64,000 bases of DNA from Arachis hypogaea (GCF_003086295.3 NC_092050.1:143995699-144059698); one strand, 5' to 3'. Counted from the stretch's first letter, positions 12,301-25,387 are shown. The notes: generated from the letters alone by a model not told the origin. Translations and numbers: made by a program.

Positions 12301-12839
12301 CATATTTATTCTTAGAATTAGAATAATATAACCGACATTGTTACTTATTGAAACTTACCAATATATTTTGTCTACTCTTGAGTTAAAGTAGTTATATTTG
12401 TACATAAAAAAAATTTCATATTTTTTTTTGTTCATTTTAACACCTATCAATTAACTGCTAAATATAAGATTAATACACAATATCTTGTTACAATGAGTTT
12501 TACTAAAAAAAGATAAGATACAATTCATACTTACCCATTATGCATAAACATTATTGTATATAATTACTCATGATCCCTATAAAAAGGGAGGTAAGTCGAA
12601 AAGACGACGAAAAAAACACAAAAATTAACTTGTCTGGGATAAAAATAATAAAATTTATAATAAAAAATTATAAAAATTTAACTAAATAAGAATAAAATAC
12701 AAAAAATAAAAGAGATAAAGTACAATAATGAATAACAATATTTTATAGTTTAAAAAAATCAAAGAGTAGAAATAATGCATCATAGAAACGGAAAAAAAAG
12801 TATTACCGAATGAAAGAGAAATTAATAAAAAAATGAGTT

Positions 12840-12907
<68 letters not shown>

Positions 12908-14097
12908 GGAAAAAATAAAATATAAATGGATAAAATTGTATTTTTATAAAAAAATAAAAGAAATATTCACAACTAACCATATAATTGATAGTGAATATAT
13001 AACTATTAGATAATAAATTAAAAAATATTAATAGAACTATTAAAATAAAGAAAAGAAATATAAACAATGTCTAAAAATCTAAAATTTAAAATAAAAATAT
13101 TTAAGATTAAGGAAGGAAATGAAGAAATTTTTTTGATAAATAACGACTCAAACATTAACATAAAAAAAATTGAATCAAATAATATATATTTAAATTAATT
13201 AAATTAAATAATTTATATGATAAATTAATTATAATTAGTTGACTCAATAAAGCAAGTTAAATAAAAAATCTTATAAATATGTCATGTAAAAATTATAATA
13301 TTTTTAAAAAGTATTAATCAAAATATATAAAACCAAAAAATTAACGCAAATTAAAATAAAATTAATTCAATTAAATAAAATAATTAATATAATTAATTAT
13401 TTATATCTAATATAGTCAAATAAAATATTAAATAATTTGAAATTTATCTCAATCAAATTACATAAATAATTAATTCATACACTCTTAAAAATTATTAATC
13501 AAAATATATAAAACAAAAATTTAATATAAATTAAAATAAATAAATTTATTTATTCCAGTCAAATCAAATAATTAATATAATTGATTAGTTATAATTAATA
13601 TAGTCAAATAAAATATTAAATAATTGATTAATTAATTAACATATTTAAATTAATCAAATAAAATAAAAAATACTTTAAAAATCAACCATGTCAACGGTAC
13701 TATTAATTGAAGAAATTTAATTTTAATAATATATAATAAATAGATACAAGACTTCTAATCATATATTAAAAATATAGATTTTGCAATTATTATATTTCCT
13801 TTTTTAAATATATTAAGTTTTTAATAAACCTAAACTGTAAAAAAGACACTTATTTTTATAAGAAGAGAGTATTAAATTACTTTCTTATATTGGTTATATC
13901 AACGCTAAAATATTACATGATTGAAATTTGCTTACTCCAACCCCCTTATATATACATGACCATATTACAAAGAAAAATGCAACAAACCACAATAAAACTC
14001 AAATGCGTTTTATTATATCCTTATATCCATCCATATACAGCTACCAGTCAGATGTTTTTTTTTCTTATTCGTCTTTAAATCCTATGAAATATTTTAG
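9400..14097. repeat. AT-rich duplicated segment, copy B
   Basis: No gene is visible. It is collinear with copy C: 9413-9720 matches 25930-26250, 9745-11640 matches 31460-33200, and 11660-13670 matches 43970-46170. Thus the large TIR island (26250-31450), the MITE at 32206 and the CACTA element at 33206 are all absent here, and this copy shows their empty sites. It holds many A/T runs, a TA repeat and no open frame of note. Confidence 0.85.
12845..12901. repeat. (TA)n microsatellite
   Basis: A run of about 28 TA units. The corresponding position in copy C (45347-45380) also has a TA run but a shorter one, so the repeat predates the duplication and changed length afterwards. Confidence 0.95.
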
Positions 14098-14640
14098 AGT
14101 GGAGATAAATTTCAATCGGTCAATAAAATATCAAATAAAATAGAAATTATTTTTTTCAAATTATTTGGTATTTTATTGATGTGATTAAAATTTATATTTC
14201 AAGAGTTTAAATCAAATTATATTCAATATATAATAATAGAGATGAATTTTAATCAATAAATAAAATATTAAATAAAATAAAAATTATTTTCTAAAATTAT
14301 CTGATACTTTATAGATTTGACTAAAATTAATATGTTAAGACTTTGAGTCAAATTATATGCAATATATAACAGCAGAGATGAACTTTAATCAGTTAATAAA
14401 GTATTAAATAAAATAAAAATGATTTTTCTTAAATTATTTGATATTTTATTAACATGATTAAAATTTATGTTTCAAAAGTTAAATCATATGCAGTATGTAA
14501 TAGCGAAAATAAATTTTGATTAGTCAATAAAATAAGTACAAAAAATAATAGGACATGAATATTTTTTTTATCAAATTATTTGGTACTTTATTAATTTGTT
14601 TAAAATTTATATTTTATGAATTCGAATCAAATCATATTAG
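14098..14640. repeat. Tandem array of hairpin-forming repeats, array B (four units)
   Basis: Four diverged units begin near 14098, 14237, 14373 and 14503, with the same start motif and the same inverted arms (for example CAATAAAATATCAAATAAAA against TTATTTGGTATTTTATTGA) as array A at 5934-6840. In both places the array lies immediately 5' of a fragment of the intron of the 61124-type gene, so it was there before A and B separated. Copy C has lost it. Confidence 0.85.
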
Positions 14641-14644
14641 AATT

Positions 14645-14870
14645 CTTCCATTATAACTTAAATTTCATTCTGTTTTAGGAGTGTGAATTAGGTATTTGAT
14701 ATAATTTCTTCTTGAAAGTAAGTATCTAATAATGTATATTCACAGTAAATATTAGTTGAAAAACAAAGTTCATTATATTTTGGACAAATTTGTGAAGCGG
14801 TTTGATTTGTTTATATATATTTGTTTTGACTATTTGTTTAGAAGTTTTAAGTTGAGTAGTTGATGAAAAT
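14645..14870 (+). pseudogene. Intron fragment of the gene at 61124 (copy B, 5' part)
   Basis: 14645-14870 is collinear with the intron of the 61124 gene from about 61385 to 61640: it shares 'gatataat', GAAAGTAAGTATCTAATA, ACAGTAAATATTA and GGTTTGATTTG in the same order. Exon 1 is absent upstream, replaced by the hairpin array. The 3' exon that should follow is found instead at 54685, beyond the retroelement block. It is non-coding. Confidence 0.7.
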
Positions 14871-15303
14871 TCAAAATCCTATCTTCGTCGAAAACCAAAC
14901 TAAAAGGACAATCTACAACAAGGATACTCAATGCTTAAGTCAATAAGTATCTTTTGTTACTATGATTCTATCTGAGAAATGTATTTACCTCATTTTGTTA
15001 CCTTCCTTTCATAGTGATAAAAACATTACTTTTTGCTTTTCTAGTCATTTTCCTAACTTAATACTTTGATCTTATAACATCTTTATTAACTAATACTTTT
15101 ATTGCTTCAGATACGTTATTTGTGAAGGTTTCAATAAGATTTTTTGTTGTTATAATACATTTGGCTCAAAAACTCTTTTCCTATAAACATTGAGCCTTAA
15201 TTCAAAATTTTGATTCAATGCTTTTTGTTAAAGTGTCTGAGTTTAGTGTATTGGCCCAATTAAATTTTATTTCGGCCTTTAGTTTTAGGCGATAAATTTT
15301 CTT
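14871..15303. other. Unassigned T-rich sequence before the antisense ORF region
   Basis: No coding frame or RNA gene is recognised. It lies between the intron fragment and the T-rich leader of the plus-strand transposon ORF. It has no counterpart in copy C, where 46170-46200 joins directly to the leader, so copy C probably lost 13670-15300 by deletion. Confidence 0.4.
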
Positions 15304-15810
15304 TTTTTTTTTTGAGAAAACTTTTCATTTTCTCTATGCACAATTATTGCACATCGTTTTCTGAACAACTTTACTTAAAAGATTTCTCTCTTTCCTTTCT
15401 CGTTTCATCTTCTAACTCTACTCACCGCATCTTCATCAATCTAGTTTCTGTAACTCCTATGTACTCTCTCTTTTCTATTTTTTTGTTTTTCATTTTTTAC
15501 ACTTGAAGATGTATTTGTTTGCATTCATTTCTCTCTACTTCTTCTTTTATAATTTTCTGTGCCAGCTTCTATTATTTTGTTTTTTCATAGATGTATTTCT
15601 ATTTGGCATGTGAGAATCCCTTAATTCTCCTTCGAACCACCTTTCTTTTGGTCATAAAAGCTTTCCTTCTCATTTTCTTTCAATTTTTTTTTTTATTTTT
15701 TAGATCGGGTACCACCACATAACTTTTTTTCTATTTTTCTGTTTTTACTGTTTTTGGAGCAAATTTCATTCAATTTGATTTTCTAAAACATGATGGTTCT
15801 CATACAGGTT
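15304..15810 (+). promoter_or_regulatory. Leader of plus-strand transposon ORF, copy 1
   Basis: This is collinear with 46190-46728 in the second copy, including the GAACAACTTTACTTAAAAGA block and the segment ending in CAGGTTT just before the start codon in copy 2. It is T- and C-rich with no coding potential, like a transcribed 5' leader. In this copy it is cut off from its ORF by the solo LTR at 15811. The role as leader is inferred from position. Confidence 0.5.
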
Positions 15811-18800
15811 TGTAACACCCTATCACATAGAGCCTTATGCTTAAGTCATAAGACAGAGGTGGCAAGATATTACAACCGCTAAAATATAAAATTTAGTACA
15901 TATAGTAGTGTGAATAATGTTTATAACTAGGAACCTTTGAAGAAAAAGGGGTAAAACAAATTCGTAACTCAAAGAGTGCAACATTCCGATCGATAACGTA
16001 ACGAAACAGGTAAAGGATAAACTAACGCGAAACCATAAACAAAAGAGTGCCAAAGGTACAAATATCAAAACTCAAGACCCGATTTACGAAGATAACCGGT
16101 CCAAGTATAAAAGTATACATAGTTATATACATAAAGTAAGAAACCCAAGGGAAACCCCAAGGACAAACTACAAAACCTATTCTCCAAGACAACCTCCAAG
16201 AGAAGTCAAAACAGTATGTAATTGTTTAGTGGAGATAACAAGTATCTAAGTAAAAACATAAGACCAAAATAAAGTCCCGAGAACCAAGGATCTTCGCTAA
16301 TTCAGAAGTCTCCAGCATGCCATCAGCGAGGAGCCTCACGACCTGCATCTGAAAACCACAAAATCCGCATGGGTGAGAACCAGAGGTTCTCAGTATGGTA
16401 ACAGTGCCCACATATCTAACATGTAATGTCTTGGGAAAGCCGAAGGCAATCCTAGAACTTCCAACAGATAAATTAAAGCTTATAAATAAACTAAACCATA
16501 AAAGGCAACTGACTAAAGATCTTCAGTCTAACTAATACTTCTGTTTCCAAATCCTTCAGACCTCCCAACCACCAGCAGTAATATAATATGGCAAACACAA
16601 TTATATCAGACAAGGAGATATACAAATAGGAAACAGATACGGCATTTAGACAATTAGCAAGTAATATGCAGTCAATTAGGAAATTCCAAACAATTCACAT
16701 AATATGCATATGATGTATGCCTGTCCTAATAGCTGATGAGCCTCATCGGTCGGTTATAAAGCCAACCCGACAAATCCTGGTAGCTCATCCGGAAATTTCA
16801 CAGTGTCCGGCCACACTTACGACATAGGGTCAGCAGAGTATCGAGTCTCCACCTGGAGCACGTGGTGGCTAGCCACTGCTTTCTCCCAAGGAAACTCGTA
16901 TCTCAGATAGTGGAAGTGCAACATTCACATTTCATTCAATACGCATATATGCAATCATACTCAGCCATGATTCAATAATGGCTCAGCTATAATTCGGCAA
17001 TAACTCAGCCATCCAGCTTATAATTCAATCCATAACCAGCCAATTTATTAACAATTACAGCCCTTCGGCTCATGGCATATAAAGCACTTCCACAATCACC
17101 CTCTGTATCTCATACAATCATCTTTGATCATCATTGATCATTAATTCTCCCTTTTCTTCATCCACAAGTTACCACATTTGCTAACCCTTCTCATTGCTAG
17201 GCATATCATCAAATTTTAAGACATAAGAAATGAGACCGGAGGCTTAGAAGTCTGAAATTTGGCTTTGAAAACTCAAAATATCAACTTTGGGGTGAAAACA
17301 AGGTCACGCGTGCGCGTCGCCCGTGCGCACGCATGGAAGGCAGCAAGATACAGTGACGCGTACGCGTCCCCCACGAGCACGCGTGGATGGTAGAAAAGTA
17401 AAGCGACGCCTGCGCGTCAGCCACGCGTACGCGTGGGTGTGTTTTGTGCCACACGCACAAAACCAGCATAATTCCCGCACAACTCTCGGGAATTTTGGTT
17501 GGGCAATTATTTTAGCTCATCGACGCGTACACGTCCGCCAGGCACACGCGTGGGTAGTGAACATTTGAAAACGACGTGTGCGCGTCGGCCACGCATACGT
17601 GTGGGGGTGTGTTCTGCCAAAAATTTTACTAAGTTAAAAAGCTGCAGAATTCACAGTTTCAAACCCTAATCTTCTGATGGGCATAACTTCTCCGTTTCAA
17701 ATCATTTTTCACCCGTTCTTCAAACAGCATAAACATCATGGATCCAATTTCATTTCTAAATAAGTTTGGCACAAATCGGGGATCCGGAGTCCAAGTTATG
17801 CTCCATCAAAGTATGCCCAAAAACCACATTTCATACAAAACTACAAGGTGCCATTTTCAAAACAAACCAATTCCAACCCTTTTTAAAATCAACCAAAACA
17901 TACCAAAAATCAACCTCAAGCCTCCTCAACTCATACATTAACATTTTTATCAAATTCACAAACTGTCATCCCACCATTTTAACTCATCTCAATCAAATAG
18001 CCCAAAATCAAATACATTATCATATCATATATTCTTCCTCATCCCAATTTCCAACAACACCATTTCCAATCAACCATCATTACATACAATCAATATCATT
18101 CCCACCATCAACATGGTTTCACTCACAATTCAACCTCAACCAAATCATCAAGCATATATCAAAACATGCATATCTCTTATGCATAATACCATCAAAACAT
18201 CAATATTCATAATTACATATATGACCACACAATATATCTCAACCATTCAACAACATCAACAATTCAATTCCTATCTTAGGGCATCTAGCCTAAGTTTTCA
18301 CACCACATTACATTTTAGATACAGGAAACCGAGACCATACCTTAGCCGATCTCCCCGCTCAACCCGGAGTACTTCCAAATCACCTTTCCACAAGCTCTCA
18401 AAGCTTCAACACCTCCAAGAACAGATTTTTAGCACACCAAAGCCCTTTTCCAAGCTTTCCAAAACCTCAATCAAGCTCCAACACACATATATACACTTCC
18501 TAACCATAATTATCACATCCAAACACAACAACTCAATACCCAAACATCATAAATCCACAAATTCCACTAGGGTTGAGAATCTTACCACACCCAAGGATCA
18601 AGGAGCCCAAAATCTCAACACTTTTTCTCCATAAAAATCGAATTTAAGGCTGAGAAAACTGGACTAAAATCGTGGATTACCACAAGAACAAAGTAGTGGA
18701 TTTTGTAGAGCTCGTTGTAGTGAACGCGTGGCCATAAACGGTGTGACAATCGGAGCTCCGGATCAAAAGTTATGGTGGTTGAAGATCAAGCAAGGGTAAA

Positions 18801-19103
18801 ACTTTGGAAGAGTGTTCTTCCCCTCCCTTACTCCATTTCAGCGTGTTTGAGGGTTTAGTAAGGAGAGAGAGTGTTATTTTTAGGGTTTTAGGTTTAGTTT
18901 GGTTGGGGCAAGGGCCCAATATGGGTCCGGTTGGTCCGGTTTGGTCCGTTCGGTCCAATCTTGGTCCGATTTCTTTAAAATTGGTATCGAAATTATCATT
19001 TTAATCTCCTCTATCATATTAAGCCATAAAAATCACATTTTTGGCTTTCTAGAATAAATTCTAATTTATGGGTTAATTAGTCATTAATTAACCGAGTTTT
19101 ACA
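15811..19103. mobile_element. Solo LTR, 3293 bp, TGTAACACCC type
   Basis: It begins TGTAACACCC and ends GAGTTTTACA, giving a TGTAA/TTACA inverted end. It interrupts a sequence that is continuous in the second copy (46728-46735, CAGGTTTGCC). GGTT flanks both sides (15807-15810 and 19104-19107), so target duplication is 4 bp, or 5 bp (AGGTT) if the last A is shared. The length and terminus fit the long LTRs of Del/Tekay chromoviruses, an assignment from memory. The frames at 17738-18634 are chance Ser/Thr/Pro-rich readings. Orientation was not decided. Confidence 0.85.
17300..17610. repeat. ACGCGT-rich motif cluster inside the solo LTR
   Basis: Repeated units such as GTGACGCGTACGCGTC and CCACGCGTACGCGTGGG alternate in both orientations through about 300 bp. 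They resemble the cluster at 245-715 although the two host elements have different LTRs. Confidence 0.8.
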
Positions 19104-19117
19104 GGTTTGCCCAAAAA

Positions 19118-20786
19118 ATGTTAAGGAGAAAAGTGGTTGCCACTGATGAACGCAATGGAACCTCCGGCTAAGCTTTTCCGACTTCCAGTTATTTCCGAAA
19201 ACATGATTTATATACTTGGGTAGCTGAAGAAGTTAAAAATACTCTTTTTACCATCACTCGGGAATGTCTTGATGAATTGAAAGGGTCAGGTGTGATCTTC
19301 ACTTTTGACGATGTCGGTAACCACTACTCACTTACTCTCCCTAACTAAGGAGAGCGTCTTTGCCATATCAATCATTATACCGAAAATGTTTCGAATTGGA
19401 TGTGAATGTATGAAGTTGTGTGGATGTGCCCCTTCTCAGCTGCATCCTAATTGGGGCCATCATTCGAGGGTTTGAACTACTATGTTCATTCCTCAACTTT
19501 CCCATCTCCACCAGAGTATTTTTTTACTTTTTTAACTTAACTTCCTTTTGGTGCTCATGGTCGAGGCTTCCTATCTTTCCAAGCTAACCACAATCATAGA
19601 ATTTTCAACCTTTTTGAAGAATCTTACCATAGTTTTAAAGAAAAATAATTTAAAGTTGAAAGAGTCTATAAGTCCCAACCTTTTTTCATGGCTTTGGAGG
19701 ATGAAAAGAGGTTTAACCTTCATTGGAACTTCCTCGTTGCTTCTCTAAAGATTGAACTGAAAGGTGTGAACCCAATAGAGCGTGACATCGTACACACTTG
19801 TCTTGGTTTATGGAACGATAACCCTTTGGGTTTGAGGATGATCCTTGCGGATGTGCAAGCTTCTAAAAATGTTGTTGGTAATGACATTTCTTCTTATTGA
19901 TGTCTGTTTTTTGAATTTTAAATAGTATAATTTTCTTCTCACTTTAATTGTTTTCCTCTTTTGACAGTTAAAATTGCTGGCGGAATTGAGGCCATTGCTG
20001 CTATGAGGAAAAGGTTGGGTACTAACACTGTCCCGATAAACACTGAAGGCAGGGATAAGATTTCTTCTTCAGCTACCCATAGCAATCTTCCACCTCCAGA
20101 ACCCCAGAAATCAACCCCTGATATTGAAATCTTAGATGCCCATTCTCCTTCAAGCTCTCTAGTGAGAAAGAAACAAAAGAGAAAGGGCAAAAGGCTTTTG
20201 AAATCAACAATCACTTAAGCAGAAGATCCAAGTTCCTATGGTTGTGCCTTGAAAAAAGACTTTTGCTACTGCGACTTTGTCGATTCTTTCTTATTGACCG
20301 AGGAAACCAAGTCAAAGTTAGTTGAGATGCCTGTGGAAGACACCTTACCTTGAATTTAGAAGATGCTCTTTTGCTCAGCTGCCTTCGTTTAGGATGTAGA
20401 GAAGGAGATCCCGAGCTTCCATTCTAAAATTGCATCAAAAGAAAAAGAGCTTCAAACTTCTGCTACTCAAATTCAAATTCTAAATGCTACCTTAGCCTTG
20501 TTACAAGAAGAAAATCCAAGAAAGTGTTAAATCTTTGGAAGAGGATAAGAAGACTTCAATATCTCGAGTTAAGGACTTGATGAAAAAGGTTGTTGAGATA
20601 GAGAAGAATAACTCTAAACTAACCAAGACAGCTGAGAATGCAGAATGGGCTGCTATTGATGGTATTTTCGATGCTGAGAAGAACATTTTCAACTAGATCA
20701 AGCTTTTGGCTCTTGAGTTGGATATCTCCTCAGTTAGCGCTTTCAAGAAGGTCATGGATTGGCAAGTTGTAGATATTATGTACTAA
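19118..20786 (+). pseudogene. Plus-strand 'putative gypsy-type transposon' ORF, copy 1 (broken)
   Basis: The reading starts MLRRKVVATDE at 19118 and is collinear with the better preserved copy at 46741-48482. The N-terminal part keeps DLYTWVAEEVKN and LDELKGSGVIFTFDDVG. The middle has a deletion near 19410, and the C-terminal half is an acidic, Lys/Glu-rich coiled-coil-like stretch. Stops arise at GCTAAG near 19168, at CCTAACTAAGG near 19345 and further on. The family resembles the plant domain annotated as 'Transposase (putative) gypsy type', here opposite in direction to the adjacent pol, as in the antisense ORF of Tat-lineage elements. Function is unknown, and the family call is from memory. 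Confidence 0.65.
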
Positions 20787-21021
20787 GTTATTTTATGTTT
20801 TGCAACGTATTTCCCTCATTTCGGGGTATTTTCCACTTTAACTATGTTGGTTAAGCTTATGTAATTGCCCTTTAATTCTGGACTTTTGGTCTTATATGAC
20901 CGTTTTTTATTAACATATTTGCGCTTTATTTATTTGTTATCGTTTTTTCGATATTAGTGCGACCATTTACTCATAGTATTAACATATATACGTTTAACAT
21001 CATAAGATAAACAAAGATATC
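20787..21021. other. 3' flank of plus-strand ORF, copy 1
   Basis: Non-coding DNA matching 48483-48735 of the second copy. It ends in the ATATC target duplication of the solo LTR. Confidence 0.6.
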
Positions 21022-22593
21022 TGGTGCGCGTGTACGCAAAACCCACACTATTTCGTACAGTAGCAGTACCAGCAAGTGCACTGGGTCATCCAAGTAGTAC
21101 CTGAGCGAGTCAGGGTTGATCCCATGAGGATTGTGGCTTGAAGCAAGCAATGGTTGTCTTGCAGGTCTTAGTCAGGCTTAATCAGAAGGTCTTTGGATTA
21201 GAGGAAACTATTCATAATTTGTATTTGTAAAACAAGTGTTTTCAGGGATAGGAATAGAGTTGAGAGTCGGAGTTGCTTTGTCTTTCTGGATTAACTCTGG
21301 TACTACTGTCTTCCTTACTTGTGAATGATCTTCTTCTATGGCAGGCTGTAAGTGATCAAAGTCATTGCCCGTGGTCATTGATCTCCTCTGCTACAGGTTG
21401 AACACGGGCGTGGCCATTGGCTGTGGTTACTCAATCTGACGAAGAGTGAAGCGCATAGCAGTCCATTCTCTTGGCGATCCTACTCAAAACGCCATAGACA
21501 AGGTCGAATCTTTCAGATCAGATAACGCTGCTTCTTTGGATTCTAGCCTATACCACGAAGACCCTAATCTCCTAAGAAATCGGTTGAACTGGTGTCTCGA
21601 GAAGTCCCCAACGAAGTCGTGGATTAACCGTCTGAGAGATGTATAAACATAGTTGTTGGCTCGTGCTTTTCTTCCAGGTACTCATACGAACCCAAGTAGA
21701 CGCGGGTGTTTGTCAGGCACGTTCATCTTAATGTGATGAACAGAGCCAATTTATCAGATCGTCCTGTTCACCATGATGAAGATCGGAATATACATCTTAG
21801 AGATAGATCAGACACGGATTGAAGAAGAAACAATAGTACTTTTATTAATTCATAGGACTCAACAGTGCTCCTCCCCTCAATCTAGGAGGTTTAAAAACAT
21901 ATACTGAAGGTAAAAACAATGGAAAAACGTGAATATGGCAGACCTCCCTCCGCGGGAGGTGTAAAAGGTTCTAAAGTCTCCCCGAATTACATAAATAAGA
22001 TCCCTTAAATACTAAACAGATGACTAGTTAAGGTAAAACAGTCTATCTAGTGCTAAAATCTACTTTTGAGGCCCACTTTAATGAGATCTATGTGCTATGA
22101 GGCTTCTTGTGCATGGAATACGAGCTAGGGGGTCCTCTCTGGGCCTTTGGACGCTAGACTATGCTCTTTGGGCGCTGGATGCCTGGAAGGGGGCAGGAAG
22201 CTGGCGTTGGACGCCAGTTTTGAGCCTTTTAATCCGAAGCAAAGTATCAACTATTATATATTACTGGAAAGCTCTGGAAGTCAGATTTTCATAGCCATTG
22301 AAAGTGCTCCATTTGGACTTTTGTAGCTCCAGAAAAGCTCTTTCGAGTGCAAGCATGTCAGATTTGGACAGCATCTGCAGTGCTTTCTCTGTCTCTGAAT
22401 CAAACTTCTGCTCCAACTCCTCAATTTTAGCCGGAAAATACCTGAAATTTTCTAAAAACACAAAAACTCATAGTAGAATCCAAAAATATAAATTTAACAC
22501 TAAAACCTATAAAAACTTAATAAAAACTAAATAAAACACACTAAAAACTATATGAAAGTGATGTCAAAAAGTGTATAAAATATCCGCTCATCA
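21022..22593 (-). mobile_element. Solo LTR, 1572 bp, with perfect ATATC target duplication
   Basis: On the plus strand it runs from TGGTGCGCG to CGCTCATCA and is flanked by ATATC at 17-21 and 22594-22598 relative numbering within 21017-21021 and 22594-22598. The second copy shows the unoccupied site (CAAAGATATCAATATGAATT near 48725). Read on the minus strand it starts TGATGAGCGGATA, a terminus I associate with an abundant peanut LTR family, and it carries that family's GGCGTTGGACGCC-type motifs near 22205. No internal region or second LTR is present, so it is a product of LTR-LTR recombination. Confidence 0.9.
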
Positions 22594-22645
22594 ATATCAA
22601 TATGGATTGAAACTAAGACTTTATTGAATAAAAAATAAAACTAAT

Positions 22646-22849
22646 TCAAGTTTTATTGAAACTGAAGTTTTCTATCTTGCATGTTTCTTTTTCTAGGACT
22701 TCCTTAATCCTAAAGGGTCCTTTCCAATTTGGTGATAGCTTTCCTTGACTTGACGAGGTGCCAACATCAGCTTTTCTCAAAACTAAATCACCCTCTTGAA
22801 GACTTCTAAGTTTTACTTTAGTGTTATACCTTTTAGCCACTCTAATCAA
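22646..22849 (-). pseudogene. Integrase C-terminal fragment
   Basis: The frame contains VAKRYNTKV, LQEGDLVLRKA and GKLSPNWKGPFRIKEVL, the conserved C-terminal part of plant Ty3/gypsy integrases (GKLxPxWEGPFxI). It ends without the normal tail. It corresponds to 48935-49100 in the second copy, where an extra 140 bp of the 3' end is retained. Confidence 0.8.
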
Positions 22850-23156
22850 TCGCCACCCTCATAAAAGTGTGGTCATTAATCTCACTTCATCTATGAGATT
22901 TGACATCAAGTGCAACACGATCATCTATGCTTCCGAGAAGCATCGTAGGACTTGGTTCCCCAATTTCAACAGGAATCACAGCCTCTTCACCATAAGTTAT
23001 CCCAAAAAGTGTTTATCTAGTGGAAGATTCTGGTGTCATACAATACGACCAAAGTACAGATCATAATTCATCAGTCGATAGCCCCTTGGTCTCATCCAAC
23101 CTTTTCTTTAACGCATTTAGGATGACATTGTTAGCTTCTTTAGCCTGACCATTAGC

Positions 23157-23699
23157 TTATGGATGCTCAATTGATGCAAATTGAGTACCATTATCTATTA
23201 CAATGACCGCAGATAATTCAAATTGAATCAAGATTTGTCTCCACAAAAACTTTTGACATTTAATCAACGTTATGCTTAACAGTGGCATGGCTTTAATTCG
23301 CTTCATAAAATAGTCTACTACTACTATAAAAAATTTCACTTGCCCAAAACCTTGAAAAAATGGGCCTAAGAGATCCATTCCCCACTTAGAAAATGGTCTC
23401 ATCAGTATAACAGATACAAGCTCATGAGGTGGGACTTGGTGAAGGTTGGCATGAAGCTGAAATTTCTCACACTTTTTTAGATGCTCCATTACATCTTTAA
23501 TGATTGTGGACCATTAGTATCCTACCCTCATGACTTTTTGAACTAGGACTTTTCCACCCAAATGATATCCATAACATATTTCATGAATTTTCTGTAACAC
23601 ATACATCACTTGCTGAGGGGCTAAACATTTAAGTAGAGGATGTGACAACCCTCTTTTATATAATTGACCATTTATAATGGTATATTGAGATGATTTCAA
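23157..23699 (-). pseudogene. Integrase zinc-finger and core fragments
   Basis: Two frames separated by a stop cover the integrase. 23699-23514 has the H2C2-like region (YKRGLSHPLLKC, VLQKIHEICYGYHLGGK). 23489-23157 has CEKFQLHANLHQVPPHEL, then FSKWGMDLLGPF with the first catalytic Asp, VVDYFMKRIKA, and VIDNGTQF with the second catalytic Asp. The first Cys pair of the zinc finger and the third acidic residue are not seen in frame. The frame ends at IEHP, where the family has 'hPqtNGqxE'. Confidence 0.8.
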
Positions 23700-24041
23700 T
23701 CTTAGCTTTTCGGCTTCTATTGGGTCTTTAAGAAAATTCGTGTTCTAAATACGTCAAGATCAGATCCATCCAAGTGCTAATAATACTAGAGTGGGATATC
23801 ATTACCTTGTTAGTACTAACATAAGGTTCCTGCAACACTTATTGAATCAAAGTTGGATTTCCACTCCCAGGTTTGCTACTTGCTAACTTAGATAGGACAT
23901 CGGTCCAAGTATTTTGTTCTCTAGGAACATGCTTAATCAAAAGGATTCAAAATTAGTTACATCCTCCTGAACTTTTTTCAAATACAATTGCAACAATGGA
24001 TCTCTGGCTTGGTAGCCACCGTTAATTTGCAAAGTCACAAT

Positions 24042-24338
24042 CTAAAAATCACTATAAACAGTGATCTTCTTTTCTCCGACCTCATGAGCTAATGCTAATC
24101 CTATTAGCAAAGCTTCATATTCAACTTGATTGTTCGATATTGAAAAGTCAAACTTGACGAAGGCCTCAATCACTATGTCTTTTTCTTTAGTAAGGATTAG
24201 ACTAACTCCACCAGTTTTGAAGTTTGAGGCTCCATCTACATAAACTTTCCAATTAGCATCGGCCACTAAGTGTCTCATCTCGGCTAAGAAATCCACCATC
24301 GTTTGAGCCTTAATGGCATAACGAGGTTCATAATACAT
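24042..24338 (-). pseudogene. RNase H domain (Tat type)
   Basis: This is the best preserved domain. It begins ...AQTMVDFLAEM, has WKVYVDGASN with the first catalytic Asp, NNQVEYEALLIGLALA with the catalytic Glu, and VYSDF with the next Asp. The same domain follows the remnant of an RT-linked RNase H, and Tat elements are known for carrying two RNase H domains, so this would be the second one. A stop directly after SDF (at 24042) breaks the frame before the 'QING' motif, which is still readable near 24025. Confidence 0.8.
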
Positions 24339-24398
24339 ATCAAATTGTGACAGTTTAATGAAAAACTTTTTTAATCGGCTGGTCGATTCTCACTATGA

Positions 24399-25168
24399 TT
24401 AAATAGCTTGGAAAATAATGTCTTAATCAATATGCCAAGGTAAGCAATGCAAAGGCCAATTTTTCTAGCTTACTATATTTTACCTGTGGTCCTTGGAGGA
24501 CTGTATTGATAAAATATATAGGTCGTTTTTGCTTACTTTCATCTTCTAAACCTAAAGCTAAAGCTAATGTTTCTTGTTTCGTTCAATCTAAAAAATGGTT
24601 TTGCCTTTTCAGCTGAGGCTCCCAGGAACCTTGACAAGGCTGCTAGTTAACATGCCAGCCTTTGAACCCTTTTGAGATTTTGAAGACTCGACATGTTAAG
24701 AATAGCTTGAAAATTTTATGGGTTAGCCTTTATTCCCCTTTGCATTACCATGAAACTAAGAAATTTACTTCCCCATACTCCAAATGCACATTTTGTCGGG
24801 TTAGTCGCATTTGATAAAGTCGTAGACAGTCAAAGACTTCTGCTAATTCAATAATCAAATCATAATCATCTTTGGCCTTTATCAGCATATTATCAATATT
24901 GTTTAAAAACTTTGGTCATCAACCTTTGATAAGTGACCCTTGCATTTATTAAACCAAACAACATTACAATACAACAATATATACCCTCAGGGGTTATGAA
25001 GGCAGTTTTTTCCTCATCTAAACAATGCATGGATATTTTATTATAACCCTTATATGCATCTATGAAGTTAAGTACTCGATATCCCAAGACTGAGTCAATC
25101 ACGTTATCAATGTTTGGTTGTGGGAAACAATCTTTTGGACAAGCTTTGTTCAGATTAGTATAATCCAC
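24399..25168 (-). pseudogene. Reverse transcriptase remnant
   Basis: 25168-24893 reads DYTNLNKACPKDCFPQPNID, then FIDAYKGYNKI, DEEKTAFITPEGIYCCIVM and FGLINARVTYQRLM, the palm and fingers of Ty3/gypsy RT. Continuing in the same direction, the catalytic YVDDM box reads NIDNML (about 24899-24882), so the second of the paired aspartates is lost. Later blocks (LRLYQMRLT, GVWGSKFL-like) are interrupted by stops. It cannot be active. Confidence 0.8.
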
Positions 25169-25387
25169 GCAAATTCCCTATATTTCATTAGATTTTCTCA
25201 ACATTACCACATTTGATAGCCATGGTCAATAAGTTAGTTCCTGTATGTACCTAGCATACATTAACCCCTGAACTTGTTTCTTAATCTCGGCAGCTCAATC
25301 TGAAGACATCTTTCGACGTCTTTGAGTGGCCGATTTAGCTGTGGGGTCAATAGCAAGTTAATCTATACCCAGCATATCAAATGGTAT

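Noticed and set aside
17738..18634. Three overlapping frames of up to 173 codons
   Set aside because: They are inside a solo LTR, have low-complexity Ser/Thr/Asn/Pro composition and no start context or homology that I can see.
20501..20692. Minus-strand frame within the plus-strand ORF
   Set aside because: It is the shadow of the coiled-coil coding region on the other strand.
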